Source: a virus. Taken from it: a stretch of 64,000 bases of DNA. This document shows, piece by piece, positions 43,546 to 53,490 of this stretch (positions within the stretch are counted from its first letter, which is position 1; the number at the start of each line of letters is the position of its first letter). The position numbers and the translations under genes were made by a program. The stretch covers positions 100,668 through 164,667 of the IMG/VR virus record IMGVR_UViG_3300037333_000013, one strand, 5' to 3'. The notes under the pieces are model-generated. The model did not search any database. It had not been told where the DNA came from and saw nothing but the letters and a program-made list of their open reading frames with translations.

Positions 43546-45146
43546 TATCTTCTCCTTGTCATAAATTGCATCACGTTCTTTAAAATTTTATCTCCGAAGT
43601 CCATAGCAGACGTACCATCCGGTTTTAAGTAAATTTCCCAACTATCAAAGAGTTTGTTTGTCTCATCGATGGACTCTTCCATTAAAGCAACTGTCAATGA
43701 CATCTGGTCACCATCTCTATCTGCACCAAGACCAGTCAATCTGAAGTGAGGAATGTTCATACCATTTATCCACTCATCTTCTTGTGATGGGTATTTTGGT
43801 ATCTCTAACTGTTTTCCAATGCCTTTGAATGTGAATGTCACAGGTCTTGTGTTTGTTGTGGTATGTACACCTACCTTTACAGGAACAACAGAGCCTTGTT
43901 CCGTTACTGGGTAACGTACCATAAACCCAGGTAACTGTTTTACCTTATCGTAGATAGAGACATAAAACATCTCACCATATGTGAGTGGTCTCATATACTT
44001 TTTATCGTCTTCAGGAATCATAGAGACATCTGGGTAGTAATCTATCTCTCTTCCTTTATCCACAATCACTGCCAAGTAGTAATCACCTATTCTTACTGGT
44101 TCATTGTTTACACTGGCGTCCATAAGCGTGTTCATAACTTTATCGAGACCATCATTTGTTACCCAAGTCTCTTGCATTTTGATACTGATAGGGACCTCTC
44201 TCTTTTTGAAATCTTTCGTTAATAAGAGTGCTGTTGAGATACCCTCTCTAAAGGCATTGCTGATAAAGTACTTTGTGATACTATGTTTTGTAATGGGGTC
44301 AATTGCCTTTACGTACTGCTTCAGACCAACATCACATGTGTCGATGATATCGATGTCTACTTTAGAGAGGTCATCGATTCTAATCGGCGTACCTGTAATG
44401 ACAGTCCTACTCCTAAACTCGACCGCCCTACTTGCCCAACTCCCTTGAATAAATCCACGTTTTCCTTGTTCTACGTTTAAGAAGTGTAAGTAAAGCTCAT
44501 GAACTTTCTTTTGTAAATTGTATCGGAATGCATCAGCATATTCTATATTAGAGATATTCTTTAAGAGTACAGCACTGTTAAAGACAGCACGATAGATATC
44601 ATTCACCTCATCTTCGACTAATTTCCCTTTACTGTCAATTTGGAAATCCCTCAGTCCAGCAGGTAATACCATTAGTTTATCGTTCAACAATGTTCCTCTA
44701 CCTAAGTACTTATAGATAGTATCTATCATATCTTGTCTCTCTTTAGAACCTGTCTCTCTAAACTTTACTTCGTGTAAGTGCTTCATAAAGAAGTAATATC
44801 CTGTCTCACCATCTTTAATATCAGAGAGTACAAAGTCTTTCTTTTTCTTATCAAAGATAGCAAATGCTTTACCAGAAAGTATCTTATCATATAGCATACC
44901 TAGTTTCGTAATATAAAAGTATATTCTAGGGTGAAGTATAGGGATATTTAAATCGATATATGCCCACGCATTCATACGCATCTCAGAACCAACAACACCG
45001 AAAATACGTTGCGAGTATAAACCATCTTCATCAATCTCTCTACCCATATTTGTAAATAAGTTAACGTTTGTGACTTCATTCATATATTGTACGTATTTCT
45101 TATTTGGGAAAAATAGCTCTATCTTTAATTCTCCAATATGTTCCAT
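43545..45146 (-). CDS. Virion RNA polymerase beta-prime-like N-terminal half
   Basis: 533 aa. It contains the catalytic magnesium-binding loop GADRDGDQM (residues 474-482; NADFDGDQM in bacteria), preceded by KRGFIQGSWASRAVEFRSR, which matches the beta-prime switch/rudder region (RFRQNLLGKRVDYSGRS). The three aspartates of DxDGD are D476, D478 and D480. It ends 50 residues after the loop, so the C-terminal half of beta-prime must be another gene outside the window, as is usual in phiKZ-like phages. It is the first gene of the leftward unit and is divergent from the giant virion hydrolase. Confidence 0.88.
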   Translation of the reverse strand: MEHIGELKIELFFPNKKYVQYMNEVTNVNLFTNMGREIDEDGLYSQRIFGVVGSEMRMNAWAYIDLNIPILHPRIYFYITKLGMLYDKILSGKAFAIFDKKKKDFVLSDIKDGETGYYFFMKHLHEVKFRETGSKERQDMIDTIYKYLGRGTLLNDKLMVLPAGLRDFQIDSKGKLVEDEVNDIYRAVFNSAVLLKNISNIEYADAFRYNLQKKVHELYLHFLNVEQGKRGFIQGSWASRAVEFRSRTVITGTPIRIDDLSKVDIDIIDTCDVGLKQYVKAIDPITKHSITKYFISNAFREGISTALLLTKDFKKREVPISIKMQETWVTNDGLDKVMNTLMDASVNNEPVRIGDYYLAVIVDKGREIDYYPDVSMIPEDDKKYMRPLTYGEMFYVSIYDKVKQLPGFMVRYPVTEQGSVVPVKVGVHTTTNTRPVTFTFKGIGKQLEIPKYPSQEDEWINGMNIPHFRLTGLGADRDGDQMSLTVALMEESIDETNKLFDSWEIYLKPDGTSAMDFGDKILKNVMQFMTRRR

Positions 45147-45226
45147 TGTTTTCCTTTGTCAATTAGTCATTGAAACCATCTCTGTCATTGGTTTTTTCTG
45201 ACATATACTTACATAAAGGACATAAA

Positions 45227-48200
45227 ATGGCAGATGATTTTGACTTTCCAGATGATTTTGATATTGATGATGATGGGTCTGGTGACTTAGGAGATGGTCG
45301 AGAACCAGTAAACTCCACTGCCGGAAATATAAAGACAACGTTTATATCGAAGATAACTGGTGAAGGGAATACAATCAAAGACAAAGCGATGAACAATGCT
45401 TTAGATGCGATTGATAGGGGGATACCCGCGTTGGCAGGAGACGAACGTGGTGGTGAAATAAAAGATGCTATCTCTGACGTGCGTAGTGAGATAGACAATG
45501 CTAAAGATGAGATGGTCAAAGGGACAGAACCACTTTTAAAAACCATTAAAGAGATAGCACCAAATGACGGAATTATCTCTAAAATAACAGATAAGTTTGC
45601 ATCGCTCATTGGTGCAGACATTGAGAAGAAACGTGGTTCGAGTGGACCGAATGAAGATAAGCTAATTGCTGATAGTATATCTGGGACGATGGGTGACTTC
45701 ACCGATAGGTTAGAAGAGTCAAATACAAAACTAGCAGCACTAACAGCATCTATCACAGATGAGAACTTAAAGAAGATAAACGAAACAATTATTAATGGTA
45801 ATGTGACACAACTACAAGCTATCAGTATGAACAACAAGTTCTACCGTGAGTCACTACGTCTAGGATTTAAGCAACTCTACGAACTCAAGTCTATCAATAA
45901 GAACCAAGCTGAGATAGCAAAAGATATGGTGAAGAAGCTCGATGCAGTGATTCACAATACAGCACTACCAGATGGATTAAAGATGCAGACAACAGAGGCT
46001 ATCGCCATGCAGATGAAGATGTCAGCAGGAGAATCACTCTATAACAATATCTTTAGTGGAAACAACTGGGTAGATGACGTTAAACGTAACACAAAACGGA
46101 AACTCTCTAATATTACATCTGCTGTATTAGATGGCATCGGAATGGGTCAGATGGGTGCTGATGCGATTGTTGACATTAATGACATGAATGACCCGGAGAT
46201 GTTAGCGATGATGAGTCCTGCTGAACGTGCCGTTGCAACGAAAGAAGGAATGGCTACTACGATGGCTACAGAGAGAGTACGTGGTGGTCTTCTTGGTATG
46301 GCCGCAAATAAACTGTCTAAAACAAAGTTAGGTAAGAAAGTACGTTACCATTCAGACAAGTTCTTCTCAAACCCATACGATACATTAAAACATAAAGCGA
46401 ATACCTCTGATTCTGACTTTGCATCAGGTACATATAACTTCTTGGCATCTCTATTCAAGACAGAGACAGGTAACTACGATACAAAAGCATATGAGGATAA
46501 GAAGAACCTATCCGGACTAGCAACATTTGATAATAGAACATATGAGACGATTAACAAAGTCCTACCAGAATATTTGTCATTACAGTTATTAGAGTTAAAA
46601 AAGCTCAATGGTGATAAGAATGCGAAGCAACAGAAGTACTACTATTTAGAGTCAAAGATGATGACAAACGATGATGCTTTGAGTAACTTAAAAACAGACC
46701 TGACAGATAAGTATAAAGAGGATAATGTCAATGTGAAGTTCAGAAGTGTTGTGAACGGGCTAGAAGCACTCTCTGGTGAGAAACTCACCACTGATGAGAA
46801 ACGTAAGTTTGTAGAGTCTATGGCAAAGTATGATGGTAAGATATCAATAGACCATATTGATACACAGATAAATAAAGAAGATGGTCTCTTTTCAGACTTG
46901 TCGGCTGAAGAGAAGAAGAAGTTCTCTACTATCATTAAGAAAGCTGGTGAGACAGAGTTTGAAACAACAGACGAGAACGGAAAGAAAGTAAAGGCAATAG
47001 ACTCAGAGAGACGATATGAAGCAGACAGTTTACTTTCAGCATTTAATGCTTCTAAGTTAGAGTCTACGAAAAAGATTACCTCTCTAATAGAAGATGGATT
47101 TGCAGATAACCTGATAGGGTCTGGTATTGTGACATATGATAAGCGTACGCGTGTGTATAGTATTGATTGGGATAACTATAAGAAGTTCAATGTCGATGCA
47201 ATGTTAGATGCCTATGATGATACTGAAGTGGTTATTACAAATGAGGACAGAGAGCGTGCAAACATCTCTAATGAGTCACGCGTCGTAAAAGACCAATTCG
47301 AAGAGAAGTTATCAAAGTATTATAAGTCTACAAAAGACTTTGTGAAAGACAAGAAGCTTGATGTATACTTTAAAGATAAGATAGGTATCGTCAAAGGTGA
47401 AGTCTCATCTCTTGTATCAAAGTTAGATAAGAATCTATCACAATATGAGAAGTACAATATTGCTGTCGGATATATTGAGAAGAAATATGACGTTGCTAAG
47501 AAAGAGTACCAAAGATTAGAAGGAGAACTCAGAGCAACAAAAGATGATGTAGAAGCAAAAGGCATTAAAGCAAAACTAGAGATACTCAAGACAACGATTA
47601 CTGATATAGCAAAAGAGAAGACACACTACGAGTCACTCAAGCAGAAAGCAGAGGTTGCGAAAGAGTATATCAAAGAGAATGACGTCTACACATTTGAGAA
47701 AGATGTTATCAATACATCTAAAACACTCTATGAGAAAGGTGGTGAATTAGCAAAAGACAAAGAGCTTGACTTACTATTTGAAGATATCAAGAAGCTAGGA
47801 AAGTTCTCTAAAGATAAGGGACAAGCTGTATACAAGAGTCTAAAAGGCAAGGTAGAAGATACCGAGGCATACCAAACCGTTGAATCATTCTATACAACAA
47901 AGATTAAAGTACTCGTTGATGAAGAGGAGAAGTTACAGAAGCTCATTGATAGTATACCAGACTCAAAGAGAAAGAAGAAGTACTTAAAGAAACTCAATGA
48001 GCTAAGGAAGTCAACAGAGAAGCTCGTTAAAGAGAGAAACAAGAAGTTAAAGTCATTTACATTTAAAGATGCGAAAGAGCGTATTGCGTCTGGTGTCGAT
48101 GCAATGAAAGACCTCAAGTACTCTGACATTAAGAATGGTACAGCAGACCTTACAGGTAAAGTAGGAAGTAAGTACCAGGAAGAGAAGAAGAAAGAGGGTT

Positions 48201-51200
48201 CTTTTATTAACCGTGTCGTTTCTGGCGTCTCAGATGCACTCAAGAAGAAAGATAAAGTTGCTGGAGATAATGATGGTGATGGAGACAGAGATGGTGGTTG
48301 GTTAGACAGACTATCTAGTTTTGGGAAGGGTGATAAAGATAAAAAGAGCAAAGATGCTACCCCAGTGACAAAGAATGAGAAGTCAGGTAGCTGGCTCATA
48401 CGACTATTAGGGAGTGCATTCACACTGATACCAAAAACACTTGGTGTTCTAAGTGAAACAGTGATGTCATCTGGTAGAGTATTGAAGACAATGGGTATGG
48501 GGCTAGCGGCACTTGTTGGGTTCTTTACAAAAGGTGGGTTGCTCAAAGCCATAGGTATGGGGTTAAAGAAACCAATCACTTGGTTATCAAAGACACTCGG
48601 AATGACCATCACTTCTAGCACAGGGATACTCGCACAGATACTAGGTGGTATGGTATCTTTACTTGGATTTAAAACACTAGGTGGAAAAATATCTGGTGCA
48701 GGTAGAAGTATAAACAACAAAACAATGAAGCCAGGACTCTTAAAATCTGCTATTAATCTCATTGCTAAGAACAAGGGGAAACTAGCAATAGGTGCATTAC
48801 TGACCTATATGATGTCTGGTACAGATGCAAATGCAGGAGAGTTAGAGCCAACACTGGTCGATGAGATGGTTGAAGCATCATATGCACCAGACACCGAAGT
48901 AGATGATTATGAAGCATCTTTGACTGGTACTCAAGAGCAAGACAGTCTCACTGATGAAGATGTGAGTATGACTGATGTAGCAATGATGGCAGGTGGGGCA
49001 TACGGTGCAAAGAAAGCGTATGATTATGGCTCATCGATTAAAAGAAGAAGCAATGCAAGAAAGCGATTAGAACGTATCAAAGCAACACCACAAAAGACAG
49101 AGACGGCTATCAAGGAGGAGATAGAGAAAGAGTCCAAGAAGATAAAAGATACAGAGATAAAGAAGCAAAAGACTGCACTAAAGGCGGATGTAGTCAAGGT
49201 AGAGAAAGCAGAGAAAGGGATGTGGTCGTGGCTCACGAAACGTATTCCTAAATCGGCTACAAAAGTAATGAAGAGGATACCTGGTGTAGGAACAGCTATC
49301 AACCTTGGCTTGGCTGCGAAGAACATCGCTTCTGGAGACTATGCAAAGGCAGGTTTGAATGTATTGAGTTCTGTGGTATCAATGATTCCTGTGATTGGTC
49401 TTGCTGGCTCATTTGCAGTTGATGCTTACGCTACAACGTTACCTAGTGCATCAGGAACACCAACAGAAGCAGTAGCAAAAGAGAAAGTAGAAAGCACACA
49501 TACTCCAGGAACAAACAGAGCATCTGGAGCCACACAAGTAGCTCCACATATGATGACAAAGATGAACAGCGAATATGGAAAGACAACAAAAGAGCCTGAT
49601 AGAGAGAAAGTAAAAGAAGTTCAAGATGAAAAGATAGGTACATGGAATCCAAATATCTCATTAGACCAAATACGTACAGAGAAACCAACACTACCATCAC
49701 CACAACATATTACAAAAGGTGACAGGTATCTATTAGAGTCTATCTCGCAGTATGAATCTGGTAAGGGCGATAAAGGGTATGATATCATTAACAATGAACA
49801 GGTGCTAGGTGCGAAGGAGAAACTCAAACCTACAAGTATGACATTGACAGAAATTTTCATACTACAAAAGGCACTCGTGAAAAAAGGAAAGAGTGGTGCA
49901 ATAGGAAAGTACCAGTTCATTCCGGTGACATTGAAAGAGGTTTATAAAAAAGCAGGAGTACGTGAGTCAGACTTATTTAATAGTAAAACACAAGATAAAC
50001 TTATTATCAAACGCTTAATGATAACGCGAAAATATAGGGAATGGAAAGAGGGTATCATCTCAGACAGACACTTTGTCTACTTATTATCAAAAGAGTTTGC
50101 ATCTATTGAGAACCCAGGTACTGGAAAGACATACTACACCAAGACAAATAACGTAGCACACAACAGTTATGATAATATGAAACAAGTCTTAAAGAGAGTG
50201 AGAGCATTAGACAAGCTACCTGACTCAGGCATTGTTGATGAAGTGGATGAACAGAAAAATAAGAAAAAAGAAGAAGGTGGAGGTAGTGGAAATGGTCTTA
50301 TATCAAGTGTGAAAGATGCTATTAAAGGGGCGATAGATTTCTTCTTTGGTTCATCAGCAGATAAGAATACGAGAGAGTACTTTGAAAAGACTGAGTTAGA
50401 AGGAGATGCTGAAGAGAGTCGCCCTGGTTCTAAATATAAAGAGAGAGCGAGTGGTGGTACAATCGAAGTATCTTTACCAAAAGAGACTATTGTCGACAAA
50501 GACCTCTGTGGACTCACTATCAAAAAGATGCCACCTATTAAGAAGGCAGTTGAGAAAGCTGGAAACCTGCACTTTAACGGTGACCCAAAATACCTCATTA
50601 TCCACAATACAGCAGGGAGTAATCTCTACTTCGGGAGAATGAAGTCAGATGGTTATGGAACACAACTCTGGATTGATAAAGATGGCACAATATTTCTAGT
50701 TGGAGATATTACATCTGTTGTCTACCACGTAGGCAAGAGACGTCCAGAGTACCACGAAGTAAGCTCTCTCGTATCCATAGGGATAGAGATGGTATGTAAC
50801 CACTCAAAAGAGAAGGGATGGGACCCATACACTGATAAGCAGAAAGAGTCTCTCTTAAAAGTAGGTGCTTGTCTGATGAAGAACTTTAACATTACTCCAG
50901 ATAGAGTGCTATGGCATGCGTTGGTATCGTATAAAACAAAAGATGAGGGTAAAGAGGGTGTGATGCTTTTACGTGGCTCTAATATAGCACCAACAGCACA
51001 CATTGACAAGATGAAGAGCGACAATGTAGGAACACCACCACGACAATCAGTCAGCACACCTAGATTGATGAGTGATAAGCGACCAACAAACCCACAAGTA
51101 GAAAGAGAAGGTGCTGAGAAAGAAACAGTAGTACAAACACTAGTAAAGAAGACAACCGTAGCAAAACAAGAAGCATTAAAAGAAGACAAAGAGAAGATTG

Positions 51201-51418
51201 TAGCAACAAAGAAGCCTATGACGGAAGTGCATACGGGGTCAATGAGCTTAAATATTGGAAAGTTAGAGAAACTAGCCATAGAGAGGAATGAGATACTAAC
51301 ATCGATTGATGCAAACATTAAGACACTAGCAAACAACCAAGGTGCAAAACAAGCAGAAAAAAAGAAAATCAGTTTACCAGAAACACAACCACCAATGAGT
51401 ACATCAAGACGTAGATAG
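45227..51418 (+). CDS. Giant virion protein with lytic transglycosylase-like and amidase-like domains
   Basis: 2063 aa from ATG 45227 (MADDFDFPDDFDIDDDGSGD), which has AAAGGACATAAA upstream; the longer frame starts at a poor TTG. The acidic N-terminus is followed by about 1000 residues of helical/coiled-coil sequence, then hydrophobic segments near 1055-1155 and 1180-1200. A muramidase/SLT-like domain follows (ESISQYESGKGDKGYD, GAIGKYQFIPVTLKE near 1557). A C-terminal amidase_2-type domain has IIHNTAG near 1790, SIGIEMVCNH and WHALVSYK near 1895. It corresponds to phiKZ gp181, a virion transglycosylase of similar length and place. Likely injected or tail-tip cell-wall degradation during entry of a Gram-negative host. 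Confidence 0.82.
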   Translation: MADDFDFPDDFDIDDDGSGDLGDGREPVNSTAGNIKTTFISKITGEGNTIKDKAMNNALDAIDRGIPALAGDERGGEIKDAISDVRSEIDNAKDEMVKGTEPLLKTIKEIAPNDGIISKITDKFASLIGADIEKKRGSSGPNEDKLIADSISGTMGDFTDRLEESNTKLAALTASITDENLKKINETIINGNVTQLQAISMNNKFYRESLRLGFKQLYELKSINKNQAEIAKDMVKKLDAVIHNTALPDGLKMQTTEAIAMQMKMSAGESLYNNIFSGNNWVDDVKRNTKRKLSNITSAVLDGIGMGQMGADAIVDINDMNDPEMLAMMSPAERAVATKEGMATTMATERVRGGLLGMAANKLSKTKLGKKVRYHSDKFFSNPYDTLKHKANTSDSDFASGTYNFLASLFKTETGNYDTKAYEDKKNLSGLATFDNRTYETINKVLPEYLSLQLLELKKLNGDKNAKQQKYYYLESKMMTNDDALSNLKTDLTDKYKEDNVNVKFRSVVNGLEALSGEKLTTDEKRKFVESMAKYDGKISIDHIDTQINKEDGLFSDLSAEEKKKFSTIIKKAGETEFETTDENGKKVKAIDSERRYEADSLLSAFNASKLESTKKITSLIEDGFADNLIGSGIVTYDKRTRVYSIDWDNYKKFNVDAMLDAYDDTEVVITNEDRERANISNESRVVKDQFEEKLSKYYKSTKDFVKDKKLDVYFKDKIGIVKGEVSSLVSKLDKNLSQYEKYNIAVGYIEKKYDVAKKEYQRLEGELRATKDDVEAKGIKAKLEILKTTITDIAKEKTHYESLKQKAEVAKEYIKENDVYTFEKDVINTSKTLYEKGGELAKDKELDLLFEDIKKLGKFSKDKGQAVYKSLKGKVEDTEAYQTVESFYTTKIKVLVDEEEKLQKLIDSIPDSKRKKKYLKKLNELRKSTEKLVKERNKKLKSFTFKDAKERIASGVDAMKDLKYSDIKNGTADLTGKVGSKYQEEKKKEGSFINRVVSGVSDALKKKDKVAGDNDGDGDRDGGWLDRLSSFGKGDKDKKSKDATPVTKNEKSGSWLIRLLGSAFTLIPKTLGVLSETVMSSGRVLKTMGMGLAALVGFFTKGGLLKAIGMGLKKPITWLSKTLGMTITSSTGILAQILGGMVSLLGFKTLGGKISGAGRSINNKTMKPGLLKSAINLIAKNKGKLAIGALLTYMMSGTDANAGELEPTLVDEMVEASYAPDTEVDDYEASLTGTQEQDSLTDEDVSMTDVAMMAGGAYGAKKAYDYGSSIKRRSNARKRLERIKATPQKTETAIKEEIEKESKKIKDTEIKKQKTALKADVVKVEKAEKGMWSWLTKRIPKSATKVMKRIPGVGTAINLGLAAKNIASGDYAKAGLNVLSSVVSMIPVIGLAGSFAVDAYATTLPSASGTPTEAVAKEKVESTHTPGTNRASGATQVAPHMMTKMNSEYGKTTKEPDREKVKEVQDEKIGTWNPNISLDQIRTEKPTLPSPQHITKGDRYLLESISQYESGKGDKGYDIINNEQVLGAKEKLKPTSMTLTEIFILQKALVKKGKSGAIGKYQFIPVTLKEVYKKAGVRESDLFNSKTQDKLIIKRLMITRKYREWKEGIISDRHFVYLLSKEFASIENPGTGKTYYTKTNNVAHNSYDNMKQVLKRVRALDKLPDSGIVDEVDEQKNKKKEEGGGSGNGLISSVKDAIKGAIDFFFGSSADKNTREYFEKTELEGDAEESRPGSKYKERASGGTIEVSLPKETIVDKDLCGLTIKKMPPIKKAVEKAGNLHFNGDPKYLIIHNTAGSNLYFGRMKSDGYGTQLWIDKDGTIFLVGDITSVVYHVGKRRPEYHEVSSLVSIGIEMVCNHSKEKGWDPYTDKQKESLLKVGACLMKNFNITPDRVLWHALVSYKTKDEGKEGVMLLRGSNIAPTAHIDKMKSDNVGTPPRQSVSTPRLMSDKRPTNPQVEREGAEKETVVQTLVKKTTVAKQEALKEDKEKIVATKKPMTEVHTGSMSLNIGKLEKLAIERNEILTSIDANIKTLANNQGAKQAEKKKISLPETQPPMSTSRRR

Positions 51419-51440
51419 TGTGCATATGCACACTATCTAC
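51411..51440. terminator. Bidirectional terminator after the giant virion gene
   Basis: Perfect 30-base palindrome (arms GTAGATAGTGTGCAT) between convergent genes, overlapping the TAG stop of the plus-strand gene. Confidence 0.8.
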
Positions 51441-51706
51441 TATTTGACATACGTCTCATACTCTGGTGCTACCTCTTTCAATAGCGACTTCTTCACTTTG
51501 AAGAAATCTTTTCTTCTTCCATCAGACTCTCTAAAAACAGCTAGCTCATCTTCTGAGTATGCTACCCCAATAACATAGAAGATAACGTTGTCTATAAGAC
51601 AGCAGATAAGCGTGTCTGCATCTTTCTCAAATGTTGGGTTCTTTACCATCTCACCGTTTTCAGTACACCAATTTGCTTTATCATTTACTTCTACATATAG
51701 TCCCAT
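51440..51706 (-). CDS. Small unrecognised protein (88 aa)
   Basis: Starts MGLYVEVNDKANWCTENGEM with AAAGGATTAGAT upstream, two bases after the previous stop. A compact alpha/beta protein with two or three cysteines and a C-terminal basic helix. Last gene of the leftward unit. No recognised family. Confidence 0.75.
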   Translation of the reverse strand: MGLYVEVNDKANWCTENGEMVKNPTFEKDADTLICCLIDNVIFYVIGVAYSEDELAVFRESDGRRKDFFKVKKSLLKEVAPEYETYVK

Positions 51707-51708
51707 AT

Positions 51709-53427
51709 CTAATCCTTTAAAATTCCATCATCTGATGTTGCTAATGAACTGACATATTCAGTCGCCGCGTCGTTGTCTTTGATTACATTGTTTAGTGCCA
51801 CGTCTATTAAGTGGCAATTAATCTTCTCTTGTTCTGTTAATAGCACCTCACCATTTTTGCCGAACATTGCATTTGGGTTGAGTCTGAGTAGTGGAGATGG
51901 TGCTGTCTTATTCAGCCCAAACATACTCCCTACATACACATGACCACCTCTGAGTTTCTTAATGCTTGGTGGGAAAACATTACTGCTGTTCTTCGATGGT
52001 GCTTTAACACCTGTCCCTCTCTCTTGTACGTCCATCATACAGGTAACTTTGAAGTACCTATTCGCACTTGTTGATGTGACCAATAAGCTAGAGAGAATCT
52101 TTGAACTACTCTGTACAATCTTTAAGATAGACATAGGTTTAATCTTCTCACCATTGACAATCTTGTTAGCCGACTCCCAACTGATTGAGTTTGCTTTGAC
52201 TTGCTTGGTAATGTCAGCGAACGCTTTGTTAAAACCCTCTATCATATGATACATCACATAGTAGTTCACTTCTAAGTGCTTCTCACTGATGTCAAATCGA
52301 TTGCTGAGAGATTGCCTCTTTAACTTCTTAAATACTTTACCAGATGTATATATAAAGTCCCAGAAATCCTTGATGTTGTATCCTGCTGACTTTGCTTGGT
52401 CTGATGAGATACTATCAACATACCTACCCATGGCTTCTTCAAACTCACGCATAGCAGGTACATAGCCTGTACTCGATAAATCATCTCTAAACTCAATCTT
52501 CCCAACCAAGAACTTCCAATACTCAATGTCATCTTCCAAACATCGTATCTCTTCGAATGCATTAGCGATGTCTGGAAAGATGTCAAATGCATAGATGACA
52601 GACGTGGCTAGTATCCGTATGAAGTCATTGGAATTACTATCTATAATGACAGCTTTGTCGTGCGTCTCATACTTGATGTCCTTTAGTCGTTTAATCTTTG
52701 AATGTGCTGTTGTAAATATAAGATGTTTTCCATCATTGTACTTTGCGATTTCCTCCTTATCTCTCGTAATAATAAAGGTCTTGTTCTTGATATACTTCTT
52801 CAATACGCCACTGAGTCCGTACTTAGCAAGTGTATATAGTAAGAACGGTACGTTGGGTGTACCAAATGCAGGGTTGCTAATTTTACGTAGTTGGTAGAAC
52901 TTGTCAGCGTATAGGATAATCTCCGTGCTAGCTACACCATTGACATTCAACAACCACTCAAAGTCTCTCACATTCAATTTCGTATTGAATGGCTTAAAGA
53001 AGAGTGCTCCACCGAAGAAGGCTATAATCTTATCGGAGAGTACTGGCATATTGTACCACTCGGTATCTGAGATATGGTATGTCCCTTCATTGTTGAGTGC
53101 TAAGACATAGAGTGGTTTATATATAGGTCTGTCATCATAAGCGAACTCAAAGATGACTTTCCTAATAGATGTTTTGCTAATATCTAACTTGACCTTTCCT
53201 TGTTTTGGTTTTCCGTCTCCTTGTGTTAGGAGTGAGTCAAACTCTTCAAAAGGCGTCATATATCGATAACCAACATAACGAAACTTCTCAATGTTTCTCG
53301 TAGATGTTTGTAAAATACCACCTAAGTACTCAGCACTATCCTTGAGGTCTATTGATGCCCTACCTAATTTTACTTCTTGTGAGAACTCAGTGTCACTAAA
53401 TGCGAGTTCTTCAAACAGTTCATTCAT
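51709..53427 (-). CDS. Unrecognised virion-type protein (572 aa)
   Basis: Starts MNELFEELAFSDTEFSQEVK with AAGGAGAAACA upstream. Mixed alpha/beta; central part rich in Tyr/Phe/Lys (LLYTLAKYGLSGVLKKYIKN) and a helical second half. It lies next to the polymerase/hydrolase block, so a structural role is likely. No catalytic motif that I can see. Confidence 0.75.
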   Translation of the reverse strand: MNELFEELAFSDTEFSQEVKLGRASIDLKDSAEYLGGILQTSTRNIEKFRYVGYRYMTPFEEFDSLLTQGDGKPKQGKVKLDISKTSIRKVIFEFAYDDRPIYKPLYVLALNNEGTYHISDTEWYNMPVLSDKIIAFFGGALFFKPFNTKLNVRDFEWLLNVNGVASTEIILYADKFYQLRKISNPAFGTPNVPFLLYTLAKYGLSGVLKKYIKNKTFIITRDKEEIAKYNDGKHLIFTTAHSKIKRLKDIKYETHDKAVIIDSNSNDFIRILATSVIYAFDIFPDIANAFEEIRCLEDDIEYWKFLVGKIEFRDDLSSTGYVPAMREFEEAMGRYVDSISSDQAKSAGYNIKDFWDFIYTSGKVFKKLKRQSLSNRFDISEKHLEVNYYVMYHMIEGFNKAFADITKQVKANSISWESANKIVNGEKIKPMSILKIVQSSSKILSSLLVTSTSANRYFKVTCMMDVQERGTGVKAPSKNSSNVFPPSIKKLRGGHVYVGSMFGLNKTAPSPLLRLNPNAMFGKNGEVLLTEQEKINCHLIDVALNNVIKDNDAATEYVSSLATSDDGILKD

Positions 53428-53463
53428 TGTTTCTCCTTATTACTTTTATTACAGTTAATATAT

Positions 53464-53490
53464 CGTGTCTGACTTTTATATCAAGACACG
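53464..53490 (-). terminator. Hairpin after the 538-aa gene
   Basis: Seven-base arms (CGTGTCT / AGACACG) with a 13-base loop, including the stop codon. Weaker than other terminators and followed by ATATATTAACTG, which may be a promoter for the next gene. Confidence 0.5.

Noticed and set aside
45163-45837. 224-codon minus-strand frame at the start of the giant virion gene
   Set aside because: Antisense shadow rich in Ser/Phe/Ile; the plus-strand frame has clear domains and a ribosome-binding site.
47890-48774. 294-codon minus-strand frame
   Set aside because: Antisense shadow within the 2063-aa gene; composition typical of reversed Lys/Glu-rich coding.
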